Positions 35,101-44,707 of a DNA stretch of 64,000 bases are shown here, in pieces (within the stretch, counting starts at the first letter, position 1; the number at the start of each line of letters is the position of its first letter). A program made the position numbers and the translations under genes. This DNA is from Streptomyces ficellus (GTDB taxonomy: Bacteria; Actinomycetota; Actinomycetes; Streptomycetales; Streptomycetaceae), in contig NZ_CP034279.1 in the NCBI RefSeq assembly GCF_009739905.1, positions 4,898,001 to 4,962,000 of the forward strand. Reading direction: 5' to 3'. The notes beneath the pieces are model-generated. The model was not told the DNA's origin. It did no database searches and saw only the letters and a program-made list of their open reading frames with translations.

Positions 35101-38100
35101 ATGCTCGAGCCGAACGAAACCGGCACCGCCGGTAACCACAACGAAGAGAACAGCTCGCCCAGCGACACGCTGCCTCCGCGCCGCCGTCGCCGGGCCGCGT
35201 CGCGTCCCGCGGGACCGCCGGTCACGGCGGGCGCCGGGGACACGCCCGCCGGCGAGGTCGTCGTCGAGACGCCCGCCGCCGAGGTGGCCGACGTGGCCTC
35301 CCTCGCCGAGGCGCCGAACGAGGCGGCCGAGCCCGCTCCGGCCCGCCCGCGTCGCCGCGCCACCCGCAAGGCGACCGCCCCGGCGGGCGCCCCGCAGGCC
35401 GCCGAGACCGCGGAGGCTCCTGCGGCTTCCGCGCCGGAGGCTCAGCCCGAGGCGGAGGCGCCCGCCGCCCCGGCCCGCCGCCGTGCCACCCGCAAGGCGA
35501 CCGCCCCTGCGACCGCCCCGCAGCCCATGGAGGCCGCGGAGGCTCAGCCCGAGGCGGAGGCGCCCGCCGCCCCGGCCCGCCGCCGTGCCACCCGCAAGGC
35601 GACCGCCCCGGCCGGTGCCCCGCAGGCCGCCGAGGCTCCCGAGGCGTCCGCACCGGAGGCCCAGCCGGAGGCGCCCGCCGCCCCGGCGCGTCGCCGTGCC
35701 ACCCGTAAGGCCACCGCTCCGGCGGCCGCCCCGCAGGCCGCCGAGGAGCCGCAGGCCGCCCAGGCCCCGGTCGTCGCCGCCCCGGCTGCCGACGCCCCGG
35801 CCACCGAGGATGCCGAGGCCGCGCCGCGCCGCACCCGCCGCCGCGCCACCCGCAAGGCCACCGCCCCGGCCGGCGCCCCGCAGGCGCAGGCCCCGGCGGA
35901 GGACGAGACGGACACCGCCGAAGGCGGCGAGAGCCTGCCGGCCGCCACCGTCGCGCAGATCTCCTCCGACGAGGCGGGCGCCGAGGTCGCCGCCGCCGAG
36001 GAGGCCGCCACCCGCGGCCGTACGCGCCGCCGGGCCGCCGCCCCGCAGTTCACCGCCGAGCCGGCGAAGAAGCCCGAGCAGTCCCGCGGCCGCCGGGCCG
36101 CGCGCCCGGCCGTGCCGGTCTTCCAGGCCCCGGTCTTCACCGAGCCGATGTTCCAGACCCCGGAGACCGCCGCCGCCGCGGCCGCCGCCGAGGCCGCCGG
36201 GACGGAGGAGGCCCCGGAGGTCACCGAGACCCCCGCCGCCCCCGCACCCGCCGAGGCCGCCGCCGAGCAGCCCGAGACGGGTGGCCGTCGCCGCCGCCGT
36301 CGCCGTGGCGAGCCGGCCGAGCCGGCCGCCGAGGCCGAGCCGACCCGTACCGCCCCCGCGGCCGCTCCCGAGCCGGAGGCGGAGGCCGAGACCGACGCGG
36401 ACGCCGAGGCGGAGGCCGGCGAGGGCGAGGAGACCGACGAGTTCGGTGACCGCCCCTCGCGCCGTCGCCGCCGGGGCGGCCGCCGCCGTCGCCGTGGTGA
36501 CGCCACCGAGGCGGAGGAGGCCGAGGAGGCCGCCCGCGCCGAGGAGGAGGCCGACGGGGACGAGGCGGACGAGGACCAGGACGAGGCCGACGAGCACGAG
36601 GGCGGCACCCCGTCCGCGGCCGGCACCAGCAGCTCGCGCCGTCGCCGTCGCCGGCGCCGCCGCAGCGGTGACTCGGGCGCCGAGGGCGAGAGCGCGGGCG
36701 AGGAGGACGGCGTCCGTACGGTCGTCAAGGTCCGCGAGCCGCGTCCCGCCCGCGAGAAGGCCGAGCCGTCCGACGAGGTGCAGTCCATCAAGGGCTCGAC
36801 CCGCCTGGAGGCGAAGAAGCAGCGCCGCCGCGAGGGCCGCGAGCAGGGCCGCCGCCGGGTGCCGATCATCACCGAGGCGGAGTTCCTGGCGCGCCGCGAG
36901 GCCGTCGAGCGCGTGATGGTCGTCCGCCAGAGCGGCGAGCGCACCCAGATCGGCGTCCTCGAGGACAACGTGCTCGTCGAGCACTACGTCAACAAGGAGC
37001 AGGCCACCAGCTACGTCGGCAACGTCTACCTGGGCAAGGTCCAGAACGTGCTGCCGTCCATGGAGGCCGCCTTCGTCGACATCGGCAAGGGCCGCAACGC
37101 CGTCCTGTACGCCGGTGAGGTCAACTTCGAGGCGCTCGGCATGGCCAACGGGCCGCGCCGCATCGAGACCGCGCTCAAGTCCGGCCAGTCCGTCCTCGTC
37201 CAGGTGACGAAGGACCCGATCGGCCACAAGGGCGCCCGCCTCACCAGCCAGGTCTCGCTGCCCGGCCGCTACCTGGTCTACGTGCCCGAGGGCTCGATGA
37301 CCGGCATCAGCCGCAAGCTGCCCGACACCGAGCGCGCCCGGCTGAAGACCATCCTCAAGAAGATCGTCCCCGAGGACGCGGGCGTCATCGTGCGCACCGC
37401 CGCCGAGGGCGCGAGCGAGGACGAGCTGCGCCGTGACGTCGAGCGGCTCCAGGCGCAGTGGGAGGACATCCAGAAGAAGGCGAAGAGCGGCAACGCCCCG
37501 ACCCTCCTCTACGGTGAGCCCGACATGACCGTCCGGGTCGTCCGCGACATCTTCAACGAGGACTTCTCGAAGGTGATCGTCAGCGGCGACGAGGCGTGGA
37601 AGACCATCCACGGGTACGTGTCGCACGTCGCGCCCGACCTGGCGGACCGCCTCCAGCGCTGGACCTCGGAGACCGACGTCTTCGCGACGTACCGGATCGA
37701 CGAGCAGCTGATGAAGGCGCTGGACCGCAAGGTCTGGCTGCCGTCGGGCGGTTCGCTGGTGATCGACAAGACCGAGGCGATGATCGTCGTCGACGTCAAC
37801 ACCGGCAAGTTCACCGGCCAGGGCGGCAACCTGGAGGAGACCGTCACCAGGAACAACCTGGAGGCGGCCGAGGAGATCGTGCGCCAGCTGCGGCTGCGCG
37901 ACCTCGGTGGCATCGTCGTCATCGACTTCATCGACATGGTGCTGGAGTCCAACCGGGACCTGGTGCTGCGGCGCCTGCTGGAGTGCCTGGGCCGGGACCG
38001 TACGAAGCACCAGGTCGCCGAGGTCACCTCGCTGGGCCTGGTGCAGATGACCCGCAAGCGGGTGGGCCAGGGCCTGCTGGAGTCCTTCTCCGAGACCTGC

Positions 38101-39174
38101 GTCCACTGCAACGGCCGTGGCGTCATCGTGCACATGGAGCAGCCGGCCTCCGCCGGCGGCGGTGGCAACGGCGGCAAGCGTGCCAAGAAGAGGGCGCGCG
38201 CCGCCGAGGCCGAGCTGGAGACGGCCGGCACCGAGACGGCAGTTACCGAGACGGAGACCGAGACCGAGGCCGAGCTCGCGGCGGAGGTCGCTCCGCCGGT
38301 GGCGGTCGAGGAGGAGTTCCGTCCGGACGAGGAGCTGTACTCCAGCGTCGCCGAGGCCGAGGCGGCCGCGGGCCGTGGCCGTTCGCGCCGCCGGGCGTCC
38401 CGCAAGGCGTCGGCCCCGGCCGGTGCGCCCAGGGCGGCCGCCGAGCCCGAGCAGCGGCCGGGCGTCGCCGAAGTGGCGCCCGAGGCCATCGAGGTGGAGG
38501 CCCTCCCGGCGCTCGCCACGGCCACCGCTCCCGAGGCGGCCACCGCCGAGACGGCCACCGCTCCTGAGGCGGCCGAGGTCACCGAGGCCCCGAAGGGCCG
38601 CACCCGTCGCCGCGCCACCCGCAAGGCGACCTCCCCGGCCGGCCCGCCGAAGCCGGTGGCCGCCGAGGAGGAGCCCGCGCCCGCGACCGCCCCGGCCCAG
38701 CCGGAGCCGGTCCAGGCCGAGCCCGTACCGGCCGAGGCGCCCGTGCAGGAGCAGCAGCCGGAGCCGCAGCCGGCCGCCGAGGAGGCCCCCGTGGCCGCCC
38801 CGCCGCGGGCGCGCCGCCGGGTGGTCCGCAAGGTCACCGCGCCGGCCGCTTCCCCCGCGGGCGCCGCGGAAGCCGCGGTCATCGTGGTGAGCAGCGGCAC
38901 GCAGGCGGAGGAGCCCGCACCGGCACCGGACGCCGAGGCGGCCGGGACCGAGGCCGAGGCCACCGAGGCACCGGCCAAGAAGACCGCGGCGCGCAAGACG
39001 GCCAAGAAGGCCACGGCGAAGAAGGCGGCCACCAAGAAGACGGCCGCCAAGAAGACGACCGCGGCGAAGAAGACGACCGCCAAGAAGACGGCCACCAAGA
39101 CGGCGGCAAAGACGGCGAAAACGGCGAAGACCGCCAAGTCGGCGTCGAAGGAGACCGTCACGGCCGAGCAGTAG
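35101..39174 (+). CDS. rne: Ribonuclease E/G with long repetitive flanks
   Basis: Endoribonuclease for mRNA decay and rRNA processing, 1357 residues. The catalytic core is at about 600-1020. It has an S1-like domain (VGNVYLGKVQNVLPSMEAAFVDIGKG, about 639-664), metal-binding Asp898 in VVDVNTG and Asp942 in VVIDFIDM, and the Zn-link cysteines in CVHCNGRG. The N-terminal 580 residues are Ala/Pro/Glu-rich with five copies of RRRATRKATAPAGAPQ (starting near 84, 126, 160, 197, 246) and Arg-rich blocks (RRRRRRGE, RRRRRGGRRRRRG). The C-terminus repeats the motif three more times (near 1096, 1169, 1238) and ends in a lysine-rich H1-like tail (1300-1357). ATG 35101 follows ACGGGAGAA. Confidence 0.95.
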   Translation: MLEPNETGTAGNHNEENSSPSDTLPPRRRRRAASRPAGPPVTAGAGDTPAGEVVVETPAAEVADVASLAEAPNEAAEPAPARPRRRATRKATAPAGAPQAAETAEAPAASAPEAQPEAEAPAAPARRRATRKATAPATAPQPMEAAEAQPEAEAPAAPARRRATRKATAPAGAPQAAEAPEASAPEAQPEAPAAPARRRATRKATAPAAAPQAAEEPQAAQAPVVAAPAADAPATEDAEAAPRRTRRRATRKATAPAGAPQAQAPAEDETDTAEGGESLPAATVAQISSDEAGAEVAAAEEAATRGRTRRRAAAPQFTAEPAKKPEQSRGRRAARPAVPVFQAPVFTEPMFQTPETAAAAAAAEAAGTEEAPEVTETPAAPAPAEAAAEQPETGGRRRRRRRGEPAEPAAEAEPTRTAPAAAPEPEAEAETDADAEAEAGEGEETDEFGDRPSRRRRRGGRRRRRGDATEAEEAEEAARAEEEADGDEADEDQDEADEHEGGTPSAAGTSSSRRRRRRRRRSGDSGAEGESAGEEDGVRTVVKVREPRPAREKAEPSDEVQSIKGSTRLEAKKQRRREGREQGRRRVPIITEAEFLARREAVERVMVVRQSGERTQIGVLEDNVLVEHYVNKEQATSYVGNVYLGKVQNVLPSMEAAFVDIGKGRNAVLYAGEVNFEALGMANGPRRIETALKSGQSVLVQVTKDPIGHKGARLTSQVSLPGRYLVYVPEGSMTGISRKLPDTERARLKTILKKIVPEDAGVIVRTAAEGASEDELRRDVERLQAQWEDIQKKAKSGNAPTLLYGEPDMTVRVVRDIFNEDFSKVIVSGDEAWKTIHGYVSHVAPDLADRLQRWTSETDVFATYRIDEQLMKALDRKVWLPSGGSLVIDKTEAMIVVDVNTGKFTGQGGNLEETVTRNNLEAAEEIVRQLRLRDLGGIVVIDFIDMVLESNRDLVLRRLLECLGRDRTKHQVAEVTSLGLVQMTRKRVGQGLLESFSETCVHCNGRGVIVHMEQPASAGGGGNGGKRAKKRARAAEAELETAGTETAVTETETETEAELAAEVAPPVAVEEEFRPDEELYSSVAEAEAAAGRGRSRRRASRKASAPAGAPRAAAEPEQRPGVAEVAPEAIEVEALPALATATAPEAATAETATAPEAAEVTEAPKGRTRRRATRKATSPAGPPKPVAAEEEPAPATAPAQPEPVQAEPVPAEAPVQEQQPEPQPAAEEAPVAAPPRARRRVVRKVTAPAASPAGAAEAAVIVVSSGTQAEEPAPAPDAEAAGTEAEATEAPAKKTAARKTAKKATAKKAATKKTAAKKTTAAKKTTAKKTATKTAAKTAKTAKTAKSASKETVTAEQ
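35436..35609 (+). repeat. 72-bp perfect direct repeat inside rne
   Basis: Positions 35436-35507 are identical to 35538-35609, with a period of 102 bp (34 codons). It encodes the acidic linker plus the first half of the RRRATRKATAP motif, showing recent in-frame duplication in the N-terminal region. Confidence 0.9.
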
Positions 39175-39578
39175 CCCGCCCGCCGGGTTCGCCGTGACCG
39201 CTGTCACGGTGAACCCGGCGAACGGGGGCGGGCCGGCCGGCGAACAGTCGGTGAGCATCGTCGAACGTCCCGCGTTCCGCCCCGGATTACTCTGGGGCGG
39301 GCCCGGGACTTTGTTTCGGAATCGATGCCTCCAGCGGTTAACGGCCCCGAAATTGCCTAGGAAATTCCTGATAATGTGACGCCGGTCGCCGCCGTCGGCG
39401 GGCCCCGCCCGAAGACTAAGGCCGGTGACCGACCCGGTTCCGGGACAGACCGGTCCCAGCATTCCTCGGTAGGGCGTCGGCATCGCGCCGGAGGGGTAAG
39501 CGCGGCCTTGTGAGCGTCCGCGGGCACCCTTCAGACCTCTGCCACAAAGAGCTCTTGCGGTGTTCAAGGAGGACGTCC
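39175..39578. other. Intergenic region between rne and the glycopolymer operon
   Basis: No gene is supported here. It contains the rne terminator (39181-39220) and a less G+C-rich stretch with AGGAAATTCCT (39359-39369), an 11-bp palindrome, next to TAATGT (39371-39376), a possible -10 for the 39579 operon. A plausible -35 was not found. Confidence 0.55.
39181..39220 (+). terminator. Terminator after rne
   Basis: An 18-bp stem (39181-39198 with 39203-39220) containing one G-T pair and a CGCT loop starts six bases after the rne stop. Confidence 0.85.
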
Positions 39579-40700
39579 ATGCCGAGCATCAACGAGCAGC
39601 CCATCCCCGCTGCCCGCCCGGTCATCGGTGAAGAAGAGATCGAGGCCGCCGTGCGCGTACTGCGCACCGGCCGCGTCGTACAGGGCCCGGAAGTGGCCGC
39701 CTTCGAGGAGGGATTCTCGGAGCTGGTCGACGGGCGCCACTGCGTCGCCGTCAACTCCGGTACGTCGGCGCTGCACCTCCTTCTGATGGCGCTGGACATC
39801 GGCCCGGGTGACGAGGTGATCGTCCCGTCCTTCTCGTTCGCCGCGTCGGCGAACGCGGTCCGCCTCGTCGGCGCCGACGTCGTCTTCGTCGACATCGAGG
39901 CCGACAGCTTCAACATCGACCCGGCCGCGGTCGAGGCCGCGATCACCCCGCGCACCGCCGCGATCATGCCGGTCCACATCTACGGCAACCCGGCCGCCAT
40001 GGACAAGATCATGGCCATCGCGGAGAAGCACAAGCTCGCGGTCGTCGAGGACGCCTGCCAGGCGCACGCCGCGGCCCTGAACGGCACCCCGGTCGGCGCG
40101 TTCGGCTCCGGCGGCACGTTCAGCTTCTACCCGACGAAGAACATGCACAGCCTCGAGGGCGGCATGATCTCCACGGCCGACGCCGAGACCGCCCGCACCC
40201 TGCGCCTGCTGCGCAACCAGGGCATGGAGCAGCGGTACGCCAACGAGATCGTCGGCGCCAACATGCGCATGACCGACGTCGCCGCCGCCGTCGGCCGCGT
40301 CCAGCTCTCCAAGCTGCACGGCTGGACCGAGACGCGCATCGCGAACGCCGCGTACCTCACCGAGCACATCACCGCGCCGGGCATCGTGACCCCGGTCGTC
40401 GCCGAGGGCGCGCGCCACATCTACCACCAGTACACGATCCGGGTTCAGGGCGGTGACCGCGACGCCGCGATGGCGAAGCTCACCGAGGCGGGCATCGGCA
40501 ACGCCGTCTACTACCCGACCCCGATCCACCGCCTGAAGCCGTACTGGGAGCCGGACCAGAAGGCCGGCCGCACCTGGGACCTGCCCGAGACGGAGAAGGC
40601 CGCCGCCGAGGTCGTCTCGCTGCCCGTCCACCCCTCGCTGACCCAGAACGACCTTGAGCGCATCGTCACCGCCGTGAACGCGCTGGGAGAGAACCTGTGA
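39579..40700 (+). CDS. DegT/DnrJ/EryC1-type sugar aminotransferase (WbpE-like)
   Basis: PLP enzyme expected to transfer an amino group to a 3-keto nucleotide sugar in the cytosol. The 373-residue protein has the PLP Lys187 in FSFYPTKNMH, and GTSALHLLLMAL (61-72) and EDACQAHAA (157-165) for cofactor binding. ATG 39579 follows a perfect AAGGAGG. It is followed, with a 4-bp overlap, by a Gfo/Idh/MocA oxidoreductase, the usual WbpB/WbpE pairing for making UDP-2-acetamido-3-amino-uronic acid. A perosamine-type synthetase role is the main alternative, but the dehydrogenase, N-acetyltransferase and 2-epimerase genes nearby favour the diamino-uronic pathway. Confidence 0.85.
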   Translation: MPSINEQPIPAARPVIGEEEIEAAVRVLRTGRVVQGPEVAAFEEGFSELVDGRHCVAVNSGTSALHLLLMALDIGPGDEVIVPSFSFAASANAVRLVGADVVFVDIEADSFNIDPAAVEAAITPRTAAIMPVHIYGNPAAMDKIMAIAEKHKLAVVEDACQAHAAALNGTPVGAFGSGGTFSFYPTKNMHSLEGGMISTADAETARTLRLLRNQGMEQRYANEIVGANMRMTDVAAAVGRVQLSKLHGWTETRIANAAYLTEHITAPGIVTPVVAEGARHIYHQYTIRVQGGDRDAAMAKLTEAGIGNAVYYPTPIHRLKPYWEPDQKAGRTWDLPETEKAAAEVVSLPVHPSLTQNDLERIVTAVNALGENL

Positions 40701-41710
40701 CTGCTGCTGGACTGCGGGCCGGGCTGATCGGCCTCGGCTCGATGGGACGCCACCACGCCCGCGTACTGGCCGGGCTGGACGGCGTGACGCTCGTCGGCGT
40801 CGTCGACCCGATGGGCGACAAGAACGGCTGGGCCCAGGGCGCACCCGTCCTCGCCACCGTCGAGGAACTGATCGCGCTCGGCATCGACTACGCCGTCGTC
40901 GCCTGCCCGACCGCGCTGCACGAGGAAGTCGGCCTCAAGCTGGCCGACGCCGGTGTCCACGCGCTGATCGAGAAGCCGGTCGCCGACACCGTCGAGGGCG
41001 CCCGCCGCCTGGTCGAGGCGTTCGAGTCGCGGAGCCTGGTGGCCGGCGTGGGCCACATCGAGCGCTGCAACCCGGCGCTGCGCAGCCTCCGCTCCCGCCT
41101 GGAGGCCGGTGAGCTGGGCGACGTCTACCAGGTCGTCACCCGCCGCCAGGGCCCCTTCCCGCACCGCATCGCGGACGTCGGCGTGGTCAAGGACCTCGCC
41201 ACCCACGACATCGACCTGACCGGCTGGGTCACCGGCCAGCAGTACACGTCGATCGCCGCGCACACGGTGTCCAAGTCGGGCCGCCCGCACGAGGACATGG
41301 TCTCCGCCGTCGGCCAGCTCTCCGACGGCACGATGGTCAACCACCTCGTCAACTGGCTGAGCCCGCTGAAGGAACGCTTCACGTCGGTCACCGGCGAGAA
41401 GGGCTGCTTCATCGCCGACACCCTCACCGCCGACCTCACGTTCTACTCCAACGCCGCCGTCGCCACCGAGTGGGAGGCCCTGCGCGCCTTCCGCGGCGTC
41501 TCCGAGGGCGACATGATCCGCTACGCCATCCCGAAGCGCGAGCCGCTCCTCGTCGAGCACGAGCTGTTCCGGGACGCGGTCCTCGGCAAGGGCGACGACA
41601 TCTGCACGCTGCGCCAGGGTCTGCGTACGGTGGAGGTGGCCGCGGCCGTCATCGACTCCGCCGACCGCGGTGTCACCGTGCGGCTCACCCCGGAGGACGT
41701 GGCCAGTTGA
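40697..41710 (+). CDS. Gfo/Idh/MocA-family oxidoreductase (WbpB-like)
   Basis: NAD-dependent dehydrogenase expected to oxidise the 3-hydroxyl of UDP-GlcNAc-uronic acid. The 337-residue protein starts at GTG 40697, overlapping the aminotransferase stop by four bases. The N-terminal Rossmann fold is GLIGLGSMGRHHARVL (9-24) and the family motif is EKP (92-94). The catalytic region includes KDLATHDIDL (residue positions about 166-175), with the His typical of the family. The next gene begins inside its stop codon. In Pseudomonas the WbpB and WbpE reactions are tightly coupled, consistent with the overlap seen here. Confidence 0.85.
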   Translation: MTAAGLRAGLIGLGSMGRHHARVLAGLDGVTLVGVVDPMGDKNGWAQGAPVLATVEELIALGIDYAVVACPTALHEEVGLKLADAGVHALIEKPVADTVEGARRLVEAFESRSLVAGVGHIERCNPALRSLRSRLEAGELGDVYQVVTRRQGPFPHRIADVGVVKDLATHDIDLTGWVTGQQYTSIAAHTVSKSGRPHEDMVSAVGQLSDGTMVNHLVNWLSPLKERFTSVTGEKGCFIADTLTADLTFYSNAAVATEWEALRAFRGVSEGDMIRYAIPKREPLLVEHELFRDAVLGKGDDICTLRQGLRTVEVAAAVIDSADRGVTVRLTPEDVAS

Positions 41711-43335
41711 CCACACCCGATGTCACCGTCGTGGTAGCCGTGTACAACACGATGCCGTACCTCACCGAGTGCCTGAACTCGCTGGTGGGGCAGAGCATCG
41801 GGCTGGACCGGCTCGAGGTCGTGGCCGTCGACGACGGCTCGACCGACGACAGTGGCCGGGAACTGGACCGCTTCGCGGAGAAGTACCCGGACACAGTCAA
41901 GGTGATCCATCAGGCCAACTCCGGCGGCCCGGCCGCGCCCAGCAACCGGGCCCTGGAGCTGGCCACCGGTCGTTACGTCTACTTCATCGGCTCCGACGAC
42001 TACCTGGGCAGCCAAGCCCTGGAGCGCATGGTGGCCTGTGCCGACGAGCACGGCTCCGACGTCGTCGTCGGCAAGATGGTGGGCACCAACGGCCGTTACG
42101 TCCATCAGGCGCTCTACAAGAAGAGCGACCCGGACGTCTCGCTGTACGAGTCGGCGCTGCCGTTCACGCTGGCCAACACCAAGCTCTTCCGCCGCGAGCT
42201 GGTGGAGAAGCACAAGCTGCGCTTCCCCGAGGACCTGCCGGTCGGCTCCGACCAGCCGTTCACCCTGGAGGCGTGCGTACGGGCCGCGAAGATCTCGGTC
42301 CTCGCGGACTACACGTACTACTACGCCGTCAAGCGCGGTGACGCCAGCAACATCACCTACCGGGCGAACCACCTGTCCCGGCTGCGCTGCACCGAGCGGA
42401 TCATGCACTTCGCGGCCTCGCTGATCGAGGCCGGCCCGCGGCGTGACGCGGTCCTCAAGCGCCACTTCACCTGGGAACTCGCCAAGCTCGTCCAGGACGA
42501 CTTCCCGGCGCTGGACGCGGTGACGCGGACCGAGGTGTGCGCGGGCATCGCGCAGCTGGCCGACGCGTACTTCACCGACGAGCTGCGCGACGCGATGGAC
42601 GTCAAGCGGCGGCTGCGGATCTGCCTCGCCCAGCGGGGTTCCGTCGACGCCCTCGTACGGGCCATCGAGGACGAGGCCGAGCACGGCTCGCCGCCGCTGC
42701 TGCTGGAGGACGGGCGGGCGTTCGTCCGGTACCCCGGCTTCCGCGACCCGTCCGCCGGGCTGCCCGACCGGGCGTACGAGGTGATCGGCGAGGCCGTCCC
42801 GGCACGGCTGGCCGAGGGCACGGCGCTCGTGTCCGCCGAGTGGGACCAGAACGGCGACGACATGGCCGTGTCGCTGACGGTCCGCCTCGGGCTGACCGGC
42901 GACACCGGCTCCGCCGTGGTGAGGCTCGCCACCAAGGCCATGCCCAAGAGCGCCGACAAGCCCGGCGCCCGAAGGCTCCCCGTGGGCCACGAACTCCCCG
43001 CCTCGGTGGGGGAGTTCACCCGCGAACCGACCGAGGACGGCGAGGGCACCCTGCTCACCGCGCGCATCCCGGTCCCACCGAAGAGCGCCAAGCTCGGTGT
43101 GCGCGTGTACGCCGAGGTGGCAGGCTCGGTCTACGAGGTACCCGTGCCGGTCCGCGGCCGGCCGCTGCCCCTGGCCCGGCGCTGGCGGGAGAGGATCCCG
43201 TACCGGATCTCCGCCAACGCCAACCCCAAGGGCCGGCTGGTGATCACCACGGCCCCGCTCTGGGAGCCCGCGCTCGGCGCGGGCAGGCGACTGCGTCAAC
43301 TGATGTCCCGTGTGAAGAGGAAACTGACCCGATGA
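41707..43335 (+). CDS. Family 2 glycosyltransferase with C-terminal beta-rich domain
   Basis: Cytosolic inverting sugar transferase, 542 residues, starting at TTG 41707 inside the previous stop (TTGA) with GGAGG 9 bp ahead. GT-A motifs are VVVAVYNTMPYL (7-18), VDDGSTDDS (39-47) and the metal-binding IGSDDYLGS (about 94-102). A helical region with KLFRRELVEKHKLRF follows. About 345-542 form an extra domain not recognised. It includes YPGFRDPSAGLPDRAYEV, a motif shared with the glycosyltransferase at 62218. By position in the operon it probably transfers the diamino-uronic acid or its partner sugar to a wall-polymer acceptor. Confidence 0.8.
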   Translation: MTTPDVTVVVAVYNTMPYLTECLNSLVGQSIGLDRLEVVAVDDGSTDDSGRELDRFAEKYPDTVKVIHQANSGGPAAPSNRALELATGRYVYFIGSDDYLGSQALERMVACADEHGSDVVVGKMVGTNGRYVHQALYKKSDPDVSLYESALPFTLANTKLFRRELVEKHKLRFPEDLPVGSDQPFTLEACVRAAKISVLADYTYYYAVKRGDASNITYRANHLSRLRCTERIMHFAASLIEAGPRRDAVLKRHFTWELAKLVQDDFPALDAVTRTEVCAGIAQLADAYFTDELRDAMDVKRRLRICLAQRGSVDALVRAIEDEAEHGSPPLLLEDGRAFVRYPGFRDPSAGLPDRAYEVIGEAVPARLAEGTALVSAEWDQNGDDMAVSLTVRLGLTGDTGSAVVRLATKAMPKSADKPGARRLPVGHELPASVGEFTREPTEDGEGTLLTARIPVPPKSAKLGVRVYAEVAGSVYEVPVPVRGRPLPLARRWRERIPYRISANANPKGRLVITTAPLWEPALGAGRRLRQLMSRVKRKLTR

Positions 43336-44615
43336 ATATCTGTGTAGTCGCGCTCGGCAAGATCGGCCTGCCGCTCGCCGTGCAGTTCGCCGCCAAGGGC
43401 CACAAGGTCATCGGCGCCGACGTCAACGAGAAGGTCGTCGAGCTGGTCAACGCCGGCACCGAGCCCTTCCCCGGCGAGCACGACCTCGACCGGCTGCTGA
43501 AGCAGACCGTCGACGCCGGTCTGCTGTCCGCGACCACCGACACCGCGGCCGCCGTCGCGCAGTCCGAGGCCGTCGTGGTCGTCGTCCCGCTGTTCGTGGA
43601 CGCCGAGGGCACCCCCGACTTCGGCTGGATGGACGCCGCCACCAAGGCCATCGCCAAGGGCCTCAAGCCGGGCACCCTCGTCTCCTACGAGACCACCCTC
43701 CCCGTCGGCACCACCCGCACCCGCTGGGCGCCGATGCTGGAGGAGGGCTCCGGCCTCACCGCCGGCACCGACTTCCACCTGGTGTTCTCCCCGGAGCGGG
43801 TCCTCACCGGCCGCGTCTTCGCCGACCTGCGCCGCTACCCCAAGCTCGTCGGCGGCATCGACGAGGCGTCGGCGAAGCACGGCGTCGAGTTCTACGAGCA
43901 GGTCCTCGACTTCGACGAGCGCGACGACCTGCCCCGCGCCAACGGCGTGTGGGACCTGGGCACCGCCGAGGCCTCCGAGCTCGCCAAGCTCGCCGAGACC
44001 ACCTACCGCGACGTCAACATCGGCCTGGCCAACCAGTTCGCCCGGTTCGCCGACCAGCAGAACATCGACGTCCTCAAGGTCATCGAGGCCTGCAACTCCC
44101 AGCCCTACAGCCACATCCACCAGCCCGGCATCGCCGTCGGCGGCCACTGCATCCCGATCTACCCGCGGATGTACCTGTGGAACGACCCGGAGGCGACCGT
44201 CGTGCGCTCGGCCCGCGAGGCCAACGCCGCGATGCCCGAGTACGCCGTCGACCTGCTGGCCGCCGCCTACGGCGACCTCAAGGACGTGAACGTGCTCGTG
44301 CTGGGCGCCGCCTACCGCGGTGGCGTCAAGGAGACCGCGTTCTCCGGCGTCTTCGGCACCGTCGAGGCCCTCAAGGCCCGTGGCGCCGTCCCGTACGTCT
44401 CCGACCCGATGTACACCGCCGAGGAGCTCGCCGCGCACGGCCTCACCCCCCACCAGGGCGAGAAGGTCACCGCCGCGGTCCTCCAGGCCGACCACGCCGA
44501 GTACAAGGAGCTGGCCGCCTCCGACCTGCCGGACGTCACCGTCCTGGTCGACGGTCGCCGCACCACCGACCCGGCCCGCTGGGAGGGTGTCCGCCGCGTC
44601 GTCATCGGCGGCTGA
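43332..44615 (+). CDS. UDP-N-acetylglucosamine/mannosamine 6-dehydrogenase (WbpA-like)
   Basis: NAD-dependent four-electron oxidation of a UDP-HexNAc to UDP-HexNAc-uronic acid, first step of the pathway. The 427-residue protein starts at ATG 43332, overlapping the previous stop by four bases. The Rossmann motif is VVALGKIGLPLAVQFA, and the catalytic Cys273 is in AVGGHCIPIYPR. SPERVLTGRVF and KLAETTYRDVNIGLANQ are characteristic of the WbpA/WecC branch rather than UDP-glucose dehydrogenase. Which HexNAc is used cannot be told; GlcNAc is inferred from the neighbouring 2-epimerase and WbpD-like genes. Confidence 0.87.
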   Translation: MNICVVALGKIGLPLAVQFAAKGHKVIGADVNEKVVELVNAGTEPFPGEHDLDRLLKQTVDAGLLSATTDTAAAVAQSEAVVVVVPLFVDAEGTPDFGWMDAATKAIAKGLKPGTLVSYETTLPVGTTRTRWAPMLEEGSGLTAGTDFHLVFSPERVLTGRVFADLRRYPKLVGGIDEASAKHGVEFYEQVLDFDERDDLPRANGVWDLGTAEASELAKLAETTYRDVNIGLANQFARFADQQNIDVLKVIEACNSQPYSHIHQPGIAVGGHCIPIYPRMYLWNDPEATVVRSAREANAAMPEYAVDLLAAAYGDLKDVNVLVLGAAYRGGVKETAFSGVFGTVEALKARGAVPYVSDPMYTAEELAAHGLTPHQGEKVTAAVLQADHAEYKELAASDLPDVTVLVDGRRTTDPARWEGVRRVVIGG

Positions 44616-44707
44616 GACTCCCCGTACCACCGCACGACCGTACGACCCGACCGTGGCCCTGCCCCGCACATCCCGCGGGGCGGGGCCGACGCGCAGAAGG
44701 TTTCCCC

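Noticed and set aside
33844..39567. A 1907-codon open frame on the minus strand across rne
   Set aside because: It mirrors the codon bias of rne; the translation is low-complexity Gly/Arg/Leu sequence without domains, while rne has intact catalytic motifs on the plus strand.
43332..44615. UDP-glucose 6-dehydrogenase
   Set aside because: The SPERVLTGRVF block and the context of HexNAc-modifying enzymes favour the WbpA/WecC branch.
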